From assembly GCA_016704445.1 (NCBI GenBank), contig JADJAE010000009.1, positions 62,001 to 126,000 on the forward strand: a DNA stretch of 64,000 nt. Reading direction: 5' to 3'. This document shows, piece after piece, positions 43,641 to 52,656 of this stretch (position 1 is its first letter; each line of letters starts with the position of its first letter). The DNA is from Deltaproteobacteria bacterium (GTDB lineage: Bacteria > Myxococcota_A > Polyangia > Polyangiales > Ga0077539). The notes beneath the pieces were generated by a model. It did not search any database, had not been told where the DNA came from, and was given only the letters and a program-made list of their open reading frames with translations. A program made the translations under genes and the position numbers.

Positions 43641-44491
43641 GGGAGGTGCGGCCCCCGGGAGAGATGCATCGGGTCGGTCGCAGAGACGCCCGGGAGCGGA
43701 GCGTTGAGCGTGACCAGCAGCGCCGGGACCAGCACCCGGGTGACGTTGCCGTGGGTGGGCGATCCCGCGGCGGGCGGAGGCACGAGGTCGGCGATGCGGG
43801 CGCCCGGAGGGGGGAAGCCGAAGGTCACCGAGACGCTCCCTCGCTCTCGATCGACGAGCGGGCGGAGCATCGCCTCGAGCTGCACCTGCCAGATGACGAG
43901 GTTGGCGGCCTGCATCTCGGCATGGCGGGATTTCGAGCGCTCGAGCTGCTCGCGGAAGCTCTCGATGCTGTCGCCCACGCGCCCGTCGAGGAGGTGGGAG
44001 AAGCCCATGGGGAGCTTCTTGGCGCGGTTGACCAGGTCGATGAGGCCCTGCGGGACGGCCACCGCCGTCGGAGGCAGGCCGAGCCCGACGTACCAGCACA
44101 TCAGCGGCACGAGCTGATCGGCCAGCACCACGAACCACTCGGGCTCGATGTCGGCGTCGCTGGGGCGCTCCCGAGAGGCCGCGAGGGCGACGGCCTCCTC
44201 CAGGGCCCGGTGCGCGTCGGCGAGGCGCTCGATGAGCTCCGCGGGCGTGGCGGGCGGCTCGACGCGGCCGTACGAGGGTTGGGGGAAGGGCACCTCGGAC
44301 TGCAGGTGCTTGAGCCAGCCGAAGAGCTTGAGGTCGCTCACGGCCGCACCGCCCGCATCGAGGCCGACGAAGCTGAGGGTTCCTGGTTCGGGGATCGGTG
44401 CCATGAGCGAAGGTCCGGGCAGCGCAAGGGGAGCAGTGAAGGGACCGAGCAGCCACGCCCAGAGGCGGCGCAGCGACCAGAGGATGTCCAT
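43637..44491 (-). CDS. Unknown third protein of the Hsp70/dynamin-like operon
   Basis: 284 residues. Helix-rich, with a hydrophobic stretch DQLVPLMCWYVGLGLPPTAV and a long amphipathic helix region (LLDGRVGDSIESFREQLERSKSRHAEMQAANLVIWQVQLEAMLRP is one such stretch, positions about 170-215). No catalytic motif. It starts 9 bases after the Hsp70-like gene. In Salmonella srfABC the Hsp70-like SrfB is also accompanied by partners; homology to any is not shown. Possibly a cytosolic or peripheral adaptor. Confidence 0.6.
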   Translation of the reverse strand: MDILWSLRRLWAWLLGPFTAPLALPGPSLMAPIPEPGTLSFVGLDAGGAAVSDLKLFGWLKHLQSEVPFPQPSYGRVEPPATPAELIERLADAHRALEEAVALAASRERPSDADIEPEWFVVLADQLVPLMCWYVGLGLPPTAVAVPQGLIDLVNRAKKLPMGFSHLLDGRVGDSIESFREQLERSKSRHAEMQAANLVIWQVQLEAMLRPLVDRERGSVSVTFGFPPPGARIADLVPPPAAGSPTHGNVTRVLVPALLVTLNAPLPGVSATDPMHLSRGPHLP

Positions 44492-44500
44492 GGCGCGCGC

Positions 44501-47359
44501 TCACTCACGATCGAGGTCCTCGGGGTCGATGGCTCCGTTGCGACGGAAGTCGAACTCCAGCCGGCGCGTCTCGAAGTGCGCCGTGAGCCCGCCTGCGGTG
44601 ATCGACACCGGCGTCCCGATGGGGTGATCCGGCGGCAGCAGCGAGGTCTCGACGCCCCCTTCGCGCTCGACGCGGAGGCCCACCATCGCCACCTCGCTCG
44701 ACGAGCGCTGCGCAAATCCCACCTGCACCCGCTTGTTTCCGAGGCGCTCGCGCTCCGGGATCGACGCCGGGGTGAAGCGCACCTGCGCGAAGGGGATGGG
44801 CGGGTCGACGCTCCCCGCGGCGCCGGGGCGGGGCGGGCCCCGGAAGTTCTGGCCCAGCACGGCGCGCATGGCGAAGGGCTGCTCGTCGATCCAGACGATC
44901 TCCTCGAGCTGCACGGGCTTGTTGTCGGCGCGCACCACGAGGCGGTCTTCGGGCATCACGAACTGCACCCCGCGGCCCTCCTGACGGAGGATGCCCACGA
45001 AGCGGGTGCGCTTGTGCTCGTCCGCGGGCTGCACCACGAGCCGCCGTCCCTCGCCGGTCTTGGTGGTGAGCACGTAGCCGTGGGCGAGGCCGAGCGCGAC
45101 GCCCAGCTTGGAGAGGTCGGCGCGGGCCTTTCCGCTGCGGGCGGCGTGGAGGTCGAGCACCCCGAAGCCCAGGTCGGTGGAGGCGAACTCCCTGGGCGAG
45201 AGGAAGTGCTGGGCGAGCACCGGGCGGGGAGCCCGCGCGCAGGCGAGGCGCAGACGCTCACCCACCCCGGGGAGCTGGCTCGACCGGCCGCTGGCGAGCA
45301 CCACCTGCACCGGAGCGTCCTCGCGGGAGAGCCACCGCTCGGCGGTCTCCAGCGCCGGGGCGAGCACCGTGGCCGAGCACTCCTCCAGCCACGCCCGGTC
45401 GGGCAGCGCGTCGAGCACCCGGGTCACGTCGAGCTCCGGCAGAAACTGCTGCGCCCTCACGGCCATCGCCGCGCGCAGCGCCTTCGGGTCCGTCGGAACC
45501 GCCGACGCCAGCGCCATCTTCAGCGCCTCGCCGAAGTAGAAGAACCCGAGCGTGCGCTTGTGGCGCAGCCGGTCGGCCTCGGAGCGCGGCGTCCCCGGCG
45601 GGTCGTCGTCGCGCGCGAAGCGGGTGCGCAGCTTCTCCTGCTGGTCGGCCGGGAGCGCGGGGCGCAGCCTGCGCTTGAGCTCGCGGCAGAGCCGTCGGGT
45701 GATCTCCACGCCCGCGAAGGGGAGGCCGTAGAAGTCCTCGATCTCCGACACGATGCGGTCGCCGTCCTCGCGGAGGCGGAGCAGCACGAGGTCGGTGGTC
45801 CCGCCGCCGCAGTCGAAGGTGAGGGCGCGCACCGCGCGGGGAGCCTTCGCGGCCTCAGGGTCGACGGAGAAGGGCTGGAAGGCGTCGAGGAGGCGATCGA
45901 GCGAGAGCGACCCGAAGCGGTGGTAGAGCGCGCCCAGCGAGGCCGCCGTCGCCTCGTCGAGGAAGGTCAGCGGCTGGTCCGGCGGATCGGCGCAGAGCCC
46001 TCGCAGGGCAGAACCCGCGAGCGCCTCACGGGCAGAGGTCTCCAGCCGGGCGCGGTCGTCGGCGAGGAAGGCCACCGGGTAGCTGAGCAGGATGGGCCCC
46101 ACGGTGCCGAGGCCGCCGTCCGTGGGCTTCACGATCTCCCTCGCCGCGAGCTCGTCGAAGAGCCCTCGGAGGTACTCGTCGGTGAGCGCCCGGTTGCGGG
46201 CGATCTGTAGCTTCGGGGCGGGCTCCAGCGAGTCGACGTCGACGCGCACGTCGAGCGGCTCGGCGGGCGCTGCTCCGTCCGCGGGGCGGGCTCCCTCGGA
46301 GGCGGCGTCGACGTCCGGGCCGCGCTCGATGGCCTTGCGCACGAGGCGCAGCGCGCGGTGCCCGAGGATGGGGTCGCGGCGGTCGTCGAAGGGGTGGCCG
46401 TCGATGCCGTCGGGGACGGCGCGGCGGGGGATGAGCACGCTGGGCACGCCGGTCTCCTCGCGGTGGCGCGAGGCGTCGCGGCGGGCGAGGACGCTCCATC
46501 GCTCGGCGATGGGGCGGGGCATGATGGGGTTGCCGAGGGTGGTGCGCTCCTCGAAGGAGCGCGGCGGGGCGATGAGCTCGGCGTGCCAGGCGGCGCCCTG
46601 CAGCGACACCGACACGCAGTGAAACGACCACGGTGCGAGACCTCCCTGCACGGTGATGTCGCGCTGCCCCTCCCGCTGGGTGACCACCGAGGTCTCGTGG
46701 GTGCCGAAGTCGATGGCGACGGTGGCGCCGGTCTCGCCGCTGTGGCGGTGCGGCCGCTCGGCGAGGATCACCAGCGGAGCGTCGGGCGAGGGGGTGAGCG
46801 CGAGGCGCGCGGAGGCGGTGCCCAGGAGGTTGTCCCACGGCGGCGACGCGCTCTCGTAGCCCGCGGGGGCGAGCACGAGGCGGTGCGGGTCGAGCACGAT
46901 GGCCTCCTCGACGGGCGAGCGCTGCGCGAGGCGGCGCATGGCGCGCTCGGCGGACGAGGCCGTCCCGACGATGAGGGCGGTGCGCTCGTGGACGGGGTTC
47001 CACGCGAGGGTGAGGGCGAGCTCGAAGTTGGAGGCGTTCTTGTAGACGCGCACCGCGAGGTGAAGCCGCGCGAGGGCGGGGCGGTCGTGCGCGGCCACGG
47101 TGGCGCTGCCCTTGGCGTCGGTGCGACCGAGCGCGTGGGCGAGGGCGGTGGCGTCGACCCACTGGAGCTCGTCGACGTCGACGCGCAGCCACTCGCTGGA
47201 GGAGTCCTCGGTGGGGAAGGTCTTGGCGTAGAGGGTGAACTTCGACAGGTCCCCATCGCGGGCGAAGGCCCCTCGCCGGGACGACGCGCCCAGCGGGACG
47301 GTGATGAGCGCGGGGTCGAGGCCGGCGCGCAGCCGCAGCACTCCATGGTCGATCAGCAC
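44501..47359 (-). CDS. SrfB-like Hsp70-fold ATPase
   Basis: 952 residues from GTG overlapping the GTPase stop by 7 bases. After a 210-residue N-terminal extension the actin/Hsp70 motifs occur in order: phosphate-1 AIDFGTHETSVV (215-226), connect-1 FLDEATAASLGALY (466-479), phosphate-2 FDCGGGTTDLVLL (515-527) and adenosine VVLASGRSSQLPGV (686-699). The C-terminal 200 residues are beta-rich, not the DnaK peptide lid. This matches the virulence factor SrfB family. It should bind ATP in the cytosol and act with the GTPase upstream. Function in any organism is poorly known. Confidence 0.75.
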   Translation of the reverse strand: MLIDHGVLRLRAGLDPALITVPLGASSRRGAFARDGDLSKFTLYAKTFPTEDSSSEWLRVDVDELQWVDATALAHALGRTDAKGSATVAAHDRPALARLHLAVRVYKNASNFELALTLAWNPVHERTALIVGTASSAERAMRRLAQRSPVEEAIVLDPHRLVLAPAGYESASPPWDNLLGTASARLALTPSPDAPLVILAERPHRHSGETGATVAIDFGTHETSVVTQREGQRDITVQGGLAPWSFHCVSVSLQGAAWHAELIAPPRSFEERTTLGNPIMPRPIAERWSVLARRDASRHREETGVPSVLIPRRAVPDGIDGHPFDDRRDPILGHRALRLVRKAIERGPDVDAASEGARPADGAAPAEPLDVRVDVDSLEPAPKLQIARNRALTDEYLRGLFDELAAREIVKPTDGGLGTVGPILLSYPVAFLADDRARLETSAREALAGSALRGLCADPPDQPLTFLDEATAASLGALYHRFGSLSLDRLLDAFQPFSVDPEAAKAPRAVRALTFDCGGGTTDLVLLRLREDGDRIVSEIEDFYGLPFAGVEITRRLCRELKRRLRPALPADQQEKLRTRFARDDDPPGTPRSEADRLRHKRTLGFFYFGEALKMALASAVPTDPKALRAAMAVRAQQFLPELDVTRVLDALPDRAWLEECSATVLAPALETAERWLSREDAPVQVVLASGRSSQLPGVGERLRLACARAPRPVLAQHFLSPREFASTDLGFGVLDLHAARSGKARADLSKLGVALGLAHGYVLTTKTGEGRRLVVQPADEHKRTRFVGILRQEGRGVQFVMPEDRLVVRADNKPVQLEEIVWIDEQPFAMRAVLGQNFRGPPRPGAAGSVDPPIPFAQVRFTPASIPERERLGNKRVQVGFAQRSSSEVAMVGLRVEREGGVETSLLPPDHPIGTPVSITAGGLTAHFETRRLEFDFRRNGAIDPEDLDRE

Positions 47360-49542
47360 TGGGACGCCTCCGGGGTCGAGAGTTCTTGCACCAGCGCGTC
47401 GAGCTGCTCTCTCGCGGTCGCCAGCAGGGGGTCGACCTCCTCAGGGACCAGCAGGTCGCCCACCACCCTCCGCAGCCTGCGATAGACCTCCGTGCGCCTC
47501 GGGTCGACGCCCAGCGTGCGCGCCGCGTACATCCCTCGCTCATCGGCGTCGGCGTGCAGCAGCCAGTCGATCGCCGAGGCGAGCCGCGCCAGGAGGAAGT
47601 GCGCGCAGTGCACCGCGTTGGCGGGCTCGTCGCCCAGGTAGCGCTCCTCGTCGGCGCGCAGCGAGCGGGCGGCGGTGTCGGCGTCGAGCATGCGCTCCAG
47701 CGCGGGGCGCAGCTCGACGGCGAGGTCGGGGGCGCGGCTGGCGGCCTGCACCGCGTTGCAGGCCGAGCGGATGCACTCGCCCACCAGGAGGTCCCAGGTG
47801 AGGGGCGGGGCGTCGTGGGGCTTGAGCGCCCGCTGGCGCAGCGCGGCGGGGAAGGGGATCGCCACGCCCTCCCGCGGCAGCAGCTCGCGCAGGCGCTTCA
47901 CCAGGTTGTCCATCGCGTCGAGGGCCGACTGGTCGGCGCGCGGCTCTCGGGTGATGCGCTCGTGCAGGTCGATCATGGCGTCGCGCGAGCGCTCGGCCAG
48001 CGTGACCAGCTCGGCGCAGCGGGCGCGGCGCAGCTCTCCCCGGTGGCCGAGGTGCAGCATCAGCCGGGTGAGCAGCTCGTGGCCCCGGTCGTCGCGGTTG
48101 ACCACCGCGAGGCCCACGTCGACCATCCACGCGAGGAAGCGCTTGCGGGCCTCGGGCTCGGCGGCGCGCACCCGGGCCACGTCGTCGATCCAGCTACGGG
48201 CGAAGAGGTGGATCACCCTCCACGCGAAGGGCGTCTCCGCGGGCATCGAGGTCTCGTCGAGGTGGGCGATGACCGCCGCGCGCGCGGCAGGCACCTGCGC
48301 GGGATCGATCTCCAGGTCGGGGTCGACGCCCCGGTTCTCCAGCAGCACGAAGGGCGGCCAGGCGTTGATGTCGTTGGGGTCGAGGGCCTCCGCGAGGGCG
48401 CCTTCGAGGGCGCCTCGCAGCGGCTGGATCACCGACCCGAACACCGACTGCGGCAGGCTCTGGAGGGTGTTGAGCTGGCGCTCGTGCTCCGGGCGGTCGA
48501 GCTCCCGGAGGCGCTCGGCGCACTGGCGCATGGCCTCTCCGGCGTAGGTGAGGGCGAGCACCACGCGGCCCCGCATCTGCCCCTCGCAGCGCTCGACCCA
48601 GTGGCGCCACGGGCCTCGGAGGAGCTGCGTCCCCGGGCGGATGGCGCTGGGCTGCGACGAGGCCACGAGGATGAGCAGGTCGAGGTCGTTGACCGCCTGG
48701 AGGAAGACCAGGTGGTTCTTGGCGGCCTTGAGGTGGCGCGCGGAGTCGGCCTCGATCTGCGGGTCGGCGCCGGGGCAGTCGACGAGGTCGAGCACCTCGA
48801 AGATGCGCGAGGCGCGGGTGTCGGGCAGCGGTCGCACCCGGAGCGTGACCTCGCTGGCGCGGAGCTGGAGCGAGCGCAGCCGGAGCTCGCCGGTGCGGAG
48901 GCGGGTGACGTGGTAGTCGCCCCGGCGCACCTCCTCAAGCTCGTAGTTGGCGTCGTCGGCGGTAGGAAAGCGGCAGACCCGCAGGGCCTTCGCGAACTCG
49001 TCCCGGTTGCCCGGCTCGAAGGTCACGTGGAGCGTCGAAGGGAACTCATCGAGCGCCGAGGCCTCCTCCGCCGCCCTGGGCTCTCGCTCGAAGCTGGCGT
49101 TGTCCAGGGTCTTCACCCGGATGGCGCTGTCGAGCCTCGCGCCCCCCTTGCGGGTGAGGCGGGTGAGGCAGCCGGTGGTGTCGGCGTCGCCGACGGGCAG
49201 CTCTCGCAGCTCCTCGAGGTCGCCGTACCAGCGGGAGAGCATCAGGGTCTTGCCGGCGTTGACCTTGCCCATGGTCGCCGCGGTGGGCTGGCGCTCGACG
49301 CTCTCGGTGAAGCGCCGCAGGGCCTCGCGGGCGCGGCGCTCGTGCTCGTCCCACTCGCGGGCGATCACCGCCTGGTCCTCGGGGGCGCCGCCGCGGGCCT
49401 CCGCGATGCGCCCGGAGGCGTCCTGAAACCACGCCGACAGGGCCCTCGCCAGCGTCGCGAGGGTCTGATCGAAGGGGCGCTGCCCCTCGGCCGGAGCGGG
49501 GAGTTGTTCGCCGTAACGCGCGAGCTCGAAGACGTCGATCAT
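47353..49542 (-). CDS. Dynamin-like GTPase
   Basis: 729 residues. The G domain has P-loop MGKVNAGKTLML (92-103; G1 GKVNAGKT), a G2-like Thr in DADTTGCLTRL (120-130), and G3 DLVDCPGAD (252-260). A G4-like NKxD is not obvious; ALTYAGEA may be its place. The 400 or so residues after it are helical with a hydrophobic-poor stalk-like pattern (AELVTLAERSRDAMIDLHERI, LLVGECIRSACNAVQAA). No clear transmembrane segment. SrfC of srfABC is a related GTPase type. First gene of the operon; role could be membrane remodelling or stress response. Confidence 0.75.
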   Translation of the reverse strand: MIDVFELARYGEQLPAPAEGQRPFDQTLATLARALSAWFQDASGRIAEARGGAPEDQAVIAREWDEHERRAREALRRFTESVERQPTAATMGKVNAGKTLMLSRWYGDLEELRELPVGDADTTGCLTRLTRKGGARLDSAIRVKTLDNASFEREPRAAEEASALDEFPSTLHVTFEPGNRDEFAKALRVCRFPTADDANYELEEVRRGDYHVTRLRTGELRLRSLQLRASEVTLRVRPLPDTRASRIFEVLDLVDCPGADPQIEADSARHLKAAKNHLVFLQAVNDLDLLILVASSQPSAIRPGTQLLRGPWRHWVERCEGQMRGRVVLALTYAGEAMRQCAERLRELDRPEHERQLNTLQSLPQSVFGSVIQPLRGALEGALAEALDPNDINAWPPFVLLENRGVDPDLEIDPAQVPAARAAVIAHLDETSMPAETPFAWRVIHLFARSWIDDVARVRAAEPEARKRFLAWMVDVGLAVVNRDDRGHELLTRLMLHLGHRGELRRARCAELVTLAERSRDAMIDLHERITREPRADQSALDAMDNLVKRLRELLPREGVAIPFPAALRQRALKPHDAPPLTWDLLVGECIRSACNAVQAASRAPDLAVELRPALERMLDADTAARSLRADEERYLGDEPANAVHCAHFLLARLASAIDWLLHADADERGMYAARTLGVDPRRTEVYRRLRRVVGDLLVPEEVDPLLATAREQLDALVQELSTPEASQC

Positions 49543-49573
49543 GTTCGCCGCGGATGGTGCACCGCAGAGCGCC

Positions 49574-49648
49574 CGGCGTCACGCGAGACGCGCTTGGACG
49601 CGCGGTGAATGGGAGGGAGTGATGGTACCGCCGGGGCCGCCGGTGCCG
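49574..49648 (-). pseudogene. Deleted copy of the 3' end of a Gly-rich lipoprotein gene
   Basis: 49574-49593 matches 58485-58504 at 19 of 20 bases and 49621-49648 matches 58703-58730 at 27 of 28, in the same order, but about 170 bases between them are missing here. The second block encodes TGGPGGT, as in the last part of the 58.5-61.8 kb gene. This is a remnant of a duplicated gene end. Confidence 0.6.
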
Positions 49649-49712
49649 GTGCTGATTTCCCCGCTCCCCTGAGCGGCGACGCCCGGGTTGTTGTAAAGGT
49701 CGGCGCGAGAAT

Positions 49713-50828
49713 ATGGTGATGGACGCAGCGCTCCTCCAACAGGCCATCGACACCATGGCGCGCGATCTGCTGCGCGCGTTTCCGCCCGAGTACTGGCGCA
49801 TGACCGACGAGGCGCGGGCCTTCCCCGAGGCGTGCTTCCAGCGCGCGGGCGAGCTCGGCGCGTACGGCATCCTTCTCCCGGAGGAGCACGGCGGGACGCA
49901 CCTCGGACCGAGGGCGCTGGCCCGGCTGATCCGGGCGCTCCACGCGGGCGGCGCCGACGCGTCGCCCCTGCACGCGCAGGCCGTGATGTCGGGCATCCTG
50001 ATTCGGGCTGGGGCCTCACCCCGGCTGATGGCGCTGCTGCCGGCGCTGGCGACGGGCGCGACGCGCCTCCTCTCGGTGGCCGCCACGGAGCCCGAGGCGG
50101 GCCTGGATTTCTCCACCCTCGCCACGACGGCAAAGCGCCACGACGACGGGTGGCGCATCAACGGCAGCAAGATCTACATCTCCTTCGCCGAGCACTCCGA
50201 CTGGATCATCGTGCTCACCCGCGCGGAGGAGGGCCCGACGCTCTTCGCCGTGCCGCGCGAGTCGGAGGGCCTCGAGCTCCGGCCCATGCGGATGATCACC
50301 AACCGCCTCACCACGCTGCTCTTCCTCGACGAGGTGGCGGTGCCCGACGAGCTTCGCATCGGCGAGCCCGGCAAGGGGCTCGAGATCCTGGCGAAGGGCT
50401 TCGTGATGCGGAGAATCCTGGCCGCCTGTGAGGCCGTCGGCAACGCGCGCTTCGTGATGGACCGCGCCGTCGAGCACGCCCGCACGCGCGCCACGTTCGG
50501 CCGCCCCATCGGGGCCAACCAGGGGGTGCAGTACCCGCTCGCGAAGGCGGCCTGCAAGGTCTACGCGGCCGAGCTCGCCATCGAGGACTCGCTCGCCACC
50601 ATGGAGCGCGGCGACCCTGCGCAGGCGGTCTCGTCGATGGCCCGGCTGCTCGCGGCCGAGGCCGCCGAGGAGGCCACCCGCGCGGCGTTCACGGCCTTCG
50701 GGGGGATGGCCCTCGCGTCGGAGGCCCACATCGAACGCAAGCTGCGGGAGAACACGGTGTACGGCTTCGACAACCTGCTGCTGGGCCTCGTGGCCGAGCG
50801 CTACCTCGGGCTACCGAAGAGCCTGTAA
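49713..50828 (+). CDS. Acyl-CoA dehydrogenase
   Basis: 371 residues. N-terminal helical domain (FPEACFQRAGELGAYGILLPEEHGG), the beta domain with LLSVAATEPEAGLDFSTLATTAKR (the usual TEP-G-D-S region) and the C-terminal four-helix part (ACEAVGNARFVMDRAVEHARTRATFGRPIG, AFTAFGGMALASEAHIERKLREN). The catalytic Glu position cannot be fixed by eye. FAD-dependent oxidation of acyl-CoA is expected. ATG 49713 or 49719 is the start. Not linked to other fatty-acid genes here. Confidence 0.9.
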   Translation: MVMDAALLQQAIDTMARDLLRAFPPEYWRMTDEARAFPEACFQRAGELGAYGILLPEEHGGTHLGPRALARLIRALHAGGADASPLHAQAVMSGILIRAGASPRLMALLPALATGATRLLSVAATEPEAGLDFSTLATTAKRHDDGWRINGSKIYISFAEHSDWIIVLTRAEEGPTLFAVPRESEGLELRPMRMITNRLTTLLFLDEVAVPDELRIGEPGKGLEILAKGFVMRRILAACEAVGNARFVMDRAVEHARTRATFGRPIGANQGVQYPLAKAACKVYAAELAIEDSLATMERGDPAQAVSSMARLLAAEAAEEATRAAFTAFGGMALASEAHIERKLRENTVYGFDNLLLGLVAERYLGLPKSL

Positions 50829-50969
50829 GTACGCCACGGCGGCGACCCGGTCGTTGCGCCTGGGGCTCGTACCTCCGCGCCGGTCCTCGATGGCCGTCGG
50901 GCCCTCTCGAAGGGGCGCAGCGGATCCACCGACGCGTGCGATGATGGTGCCGCGAGGAGGGAGCCATTG

Positions 50970-51794
50970 ATGACGAACGACGACAGGCCGCTGGCGCTCA
51001 ACACGGGGGCGCTGATCCCGCGGGTGGGTCTCGGGGTGTGGCAGGCGCCGCGGGGGGCGGGGACCCGGTCGGCGGTGGCGACGGCGCTGTCGCTGGGCTA
51101 CCGCCACGTCGACACGGCGCGCATCTACGGCAACGAGGCCGACGTCGGGGCGGCGATCCGGGAGAGCGGGCTGCGCCGCGATGAGGTGTTCGTCACCACC
51201 AAGCTCTGGAATGACGACCAGGGCTACGACCGGGCCCTGCGCGCCTTCGACCAGAGCCTCGAGCGCATGGGCCTCGACTACGTGGACCTCTATCTCCTTC
51301 ACTGGCCCGTGGCGGGCCGGCGACTGCACTCGTGGCGCGCGCTCGAGAAGCTCTTCGCCGAGAAGCGGGCGCGGGCCATCGGCGTGAGCAACTTCCTGGT
51401 GCCCCACCTGCGCGAGCTTCTCGACCACGCGAAGGTGGTGCCCGCGGCCGACCAGGTGGAGGTGACGCCCTTCCTGCAACAGCGGGAGACCCGCGCGTTC
51501 TGCGCCGAACGCGGCATCGTCGTCGAGGCGTACAGCCCGCTCACCCGGGGGAGAAAGCTGGGTCATCCGACGGTGGCAAGCGTGGCGGCGCGCGTGGGCC
51601 GCTCGCCCGCGCAGGTGCTGCTGAGGTGGGGCCTGCAGCGCGGGATGGTGGTGCTGCCCAAGTCGACGCACGCCGAGCGCATCGCGGAGAACGCGGCCAT
51701 CTGGGACTTCAACCTCGACGACAGCGCGCTGGCCGAGCTCGACGCCCTCGAAGAGGGCCTCGTCACGGGGTGGGACCCGCGCGACCAGGACTGA
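50970..51794 (+). CDS. Aldo/keto reductase
   Basis: 274 residues from ATG 50970 (a TTG one codon before is less likely; GAGGAGG is the ribosome site). The catalytic tetrad is visible: Asp in YRHVDTARIYGNE with Tyr in IYGNE, Lys in VTTKLWN, His in LYLLHWPV. NADPH site: AYSPLTRGRKL and VVLPKSTHAERIAENAAIWDF. DkgA-like branch, reducing 2,5-diketo-gluconate or other carbonyls. Its stop is followed in frame by a Cys-rich remnant. Confidence 0.94.
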   Translation: MTNDDRPLALNTGALIPRVGLGVWQAPRGAGTRSAVATALSLGYRHVDTARIYGNEADVGAAIRESGLRRDEVFVTTKLWNDDQGYDRALRAFDQSLERMGLDYVDLYLLHWPVAGRRLHSWRALEKLFAEKRARAIGVSNFLVPHLRELLDHAKVVPAADQVEVTPFLQQRETRAFCAERGIVVEAYSPLTRGRKLGHPTVASVAARVGRSPAQVLLRWGLQRGMVVLPKSTHAERIAENAAIWDFNLDDSALAELDALEEGLVTGWDPRDQD

Positions 51795-51800
51795 GACCGC

Positions 51801-52049
51801 GTCGGCGGCCTCTACGCGCTGCACTCCGTCACGGGCGGGCAGAAGTCCCAGGGCGAGGCGTGCGCCAGCTCGGGCGACTGCGCGCGTGGCCACGTCTGCG
51901 CAGGCAGCGTCTTCCGAGCGACGCAGACCGTGTGTCGCAAGACCTGCGACGAGAGCACGGAGTGTCCGTCGCGGCGGTGTGATCCGATCCTGGAGTCGCA
52001 GCGTGCGGGCATCGGGGGCATCGGCGGGTTCCGCGGCGTGTGTCGCTGA
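51801..52049 (+). pseudogene. C-terminal remnant of a Cys-rich lipoprotein gene
   Basis: In the same frame as the aldo/keto reductase, directly after its stop, 82 codons read like the end of a Cys-rich surface protein: GEACASSGDCARGHVCAG, VCRKTCDESTECPSRRCD, and a stop at 52047. There is no start codon or signal peptide. It is a fragment or a remnant after a deletion. Confidence 0.65.
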
Positions 52050-52094
52050 GCGGCCATCGAACTCCTCGGGGGCCGCGCGGCGTGCTCGGTCGCC

Positions 52095-52631
52095 TCATGC
52101 GGCGACGCTGGACGCATCCATCGGTGAGTATGTTTGGAGCGCCCGCCCGAGATGGTCGAGCTCGTCGGGGATCACATAGAACCCTGGGCGGCCGATCGCG
52201 GGGGGGTACTGCGAGTCGCTGACGCCGACGCCGACGTGGCAGAGCGTCACCAGGCGGCCCGACGGGAAGGTGAGCGTCAACACTGGGACGTTGCGGGAGA
52301 ACACCCCGGCTACGAGGAAGTATCGCCCGGGCGCCCAGCGCAGCTCGGACCATCCCGCCCCGTCGACCACCGCGCCGTCCCCGGTGACGAGCGCGACGCC
52401 CTGCGGTTCGAGGCGCAGCGACCACACGGTGCGACCCGTCCACGCGCCCAGCACGATGACCGCCACGACCTCGACGGCGATGCAGGCGAGCAGCACCTGG
52501 GAGTACAGCTCCGGGGAGAGCCCGAGGCTGCTCACGACGCCGACCGTCGCCAGGATCAGCGCGATGCCGAGGGCCATGTACTTGAGGTTGGACACGAAGC
52601 CGAAGCGGAATGGGCGCAGCGCGATCAGCAT
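52095..52631 (-). CDS. Membrane protein with two helices and a PH-like beta domain
   Basis: 178 residues. Two transmembrane helices (YMALGIALILATVGVVSSLGL, VLLACIAVEVVAVIVLGAW), then a beta-rich domain (TVWSLRLEPQGVALVTGDGAV, AGWSELRWAPGRYFLVAG, VLTLTFPSGRLVTLCHVG) similar in layout to bacterial PH domains, ending GFYVIPDELDHLGRALQTY. Role unknown. Confidence 0.65.
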   Translation of the reverse strand: MLIALRPFRFGFVSNLKYMALGIALILATVGVVSSLGLSPELYSQVLLACIAVEVVAVIVLGAWTGRTVWSLRLEPQGVALVTGDGAVVDGAGWSELRWAPGRYFLVAGVFSRNVPVLTLTFPSGRLVTLCHVGVGVSDSQYPPAIGRPGFYVIPDELDHLGRALQTYSPMDASSVAA

Positions 52632-52656
52632 GGATGAACCTCTCCTTCGAAGGACA

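Noticed and set aside
44501..47359. DnaK (heat-shock chaperone)
   Set aside because: The N-terminal 210-residue extension, the long insert and the lack of the peptide-binding lid fit SrfB-like proteins, and there is no grpE or dnaJ next to it.
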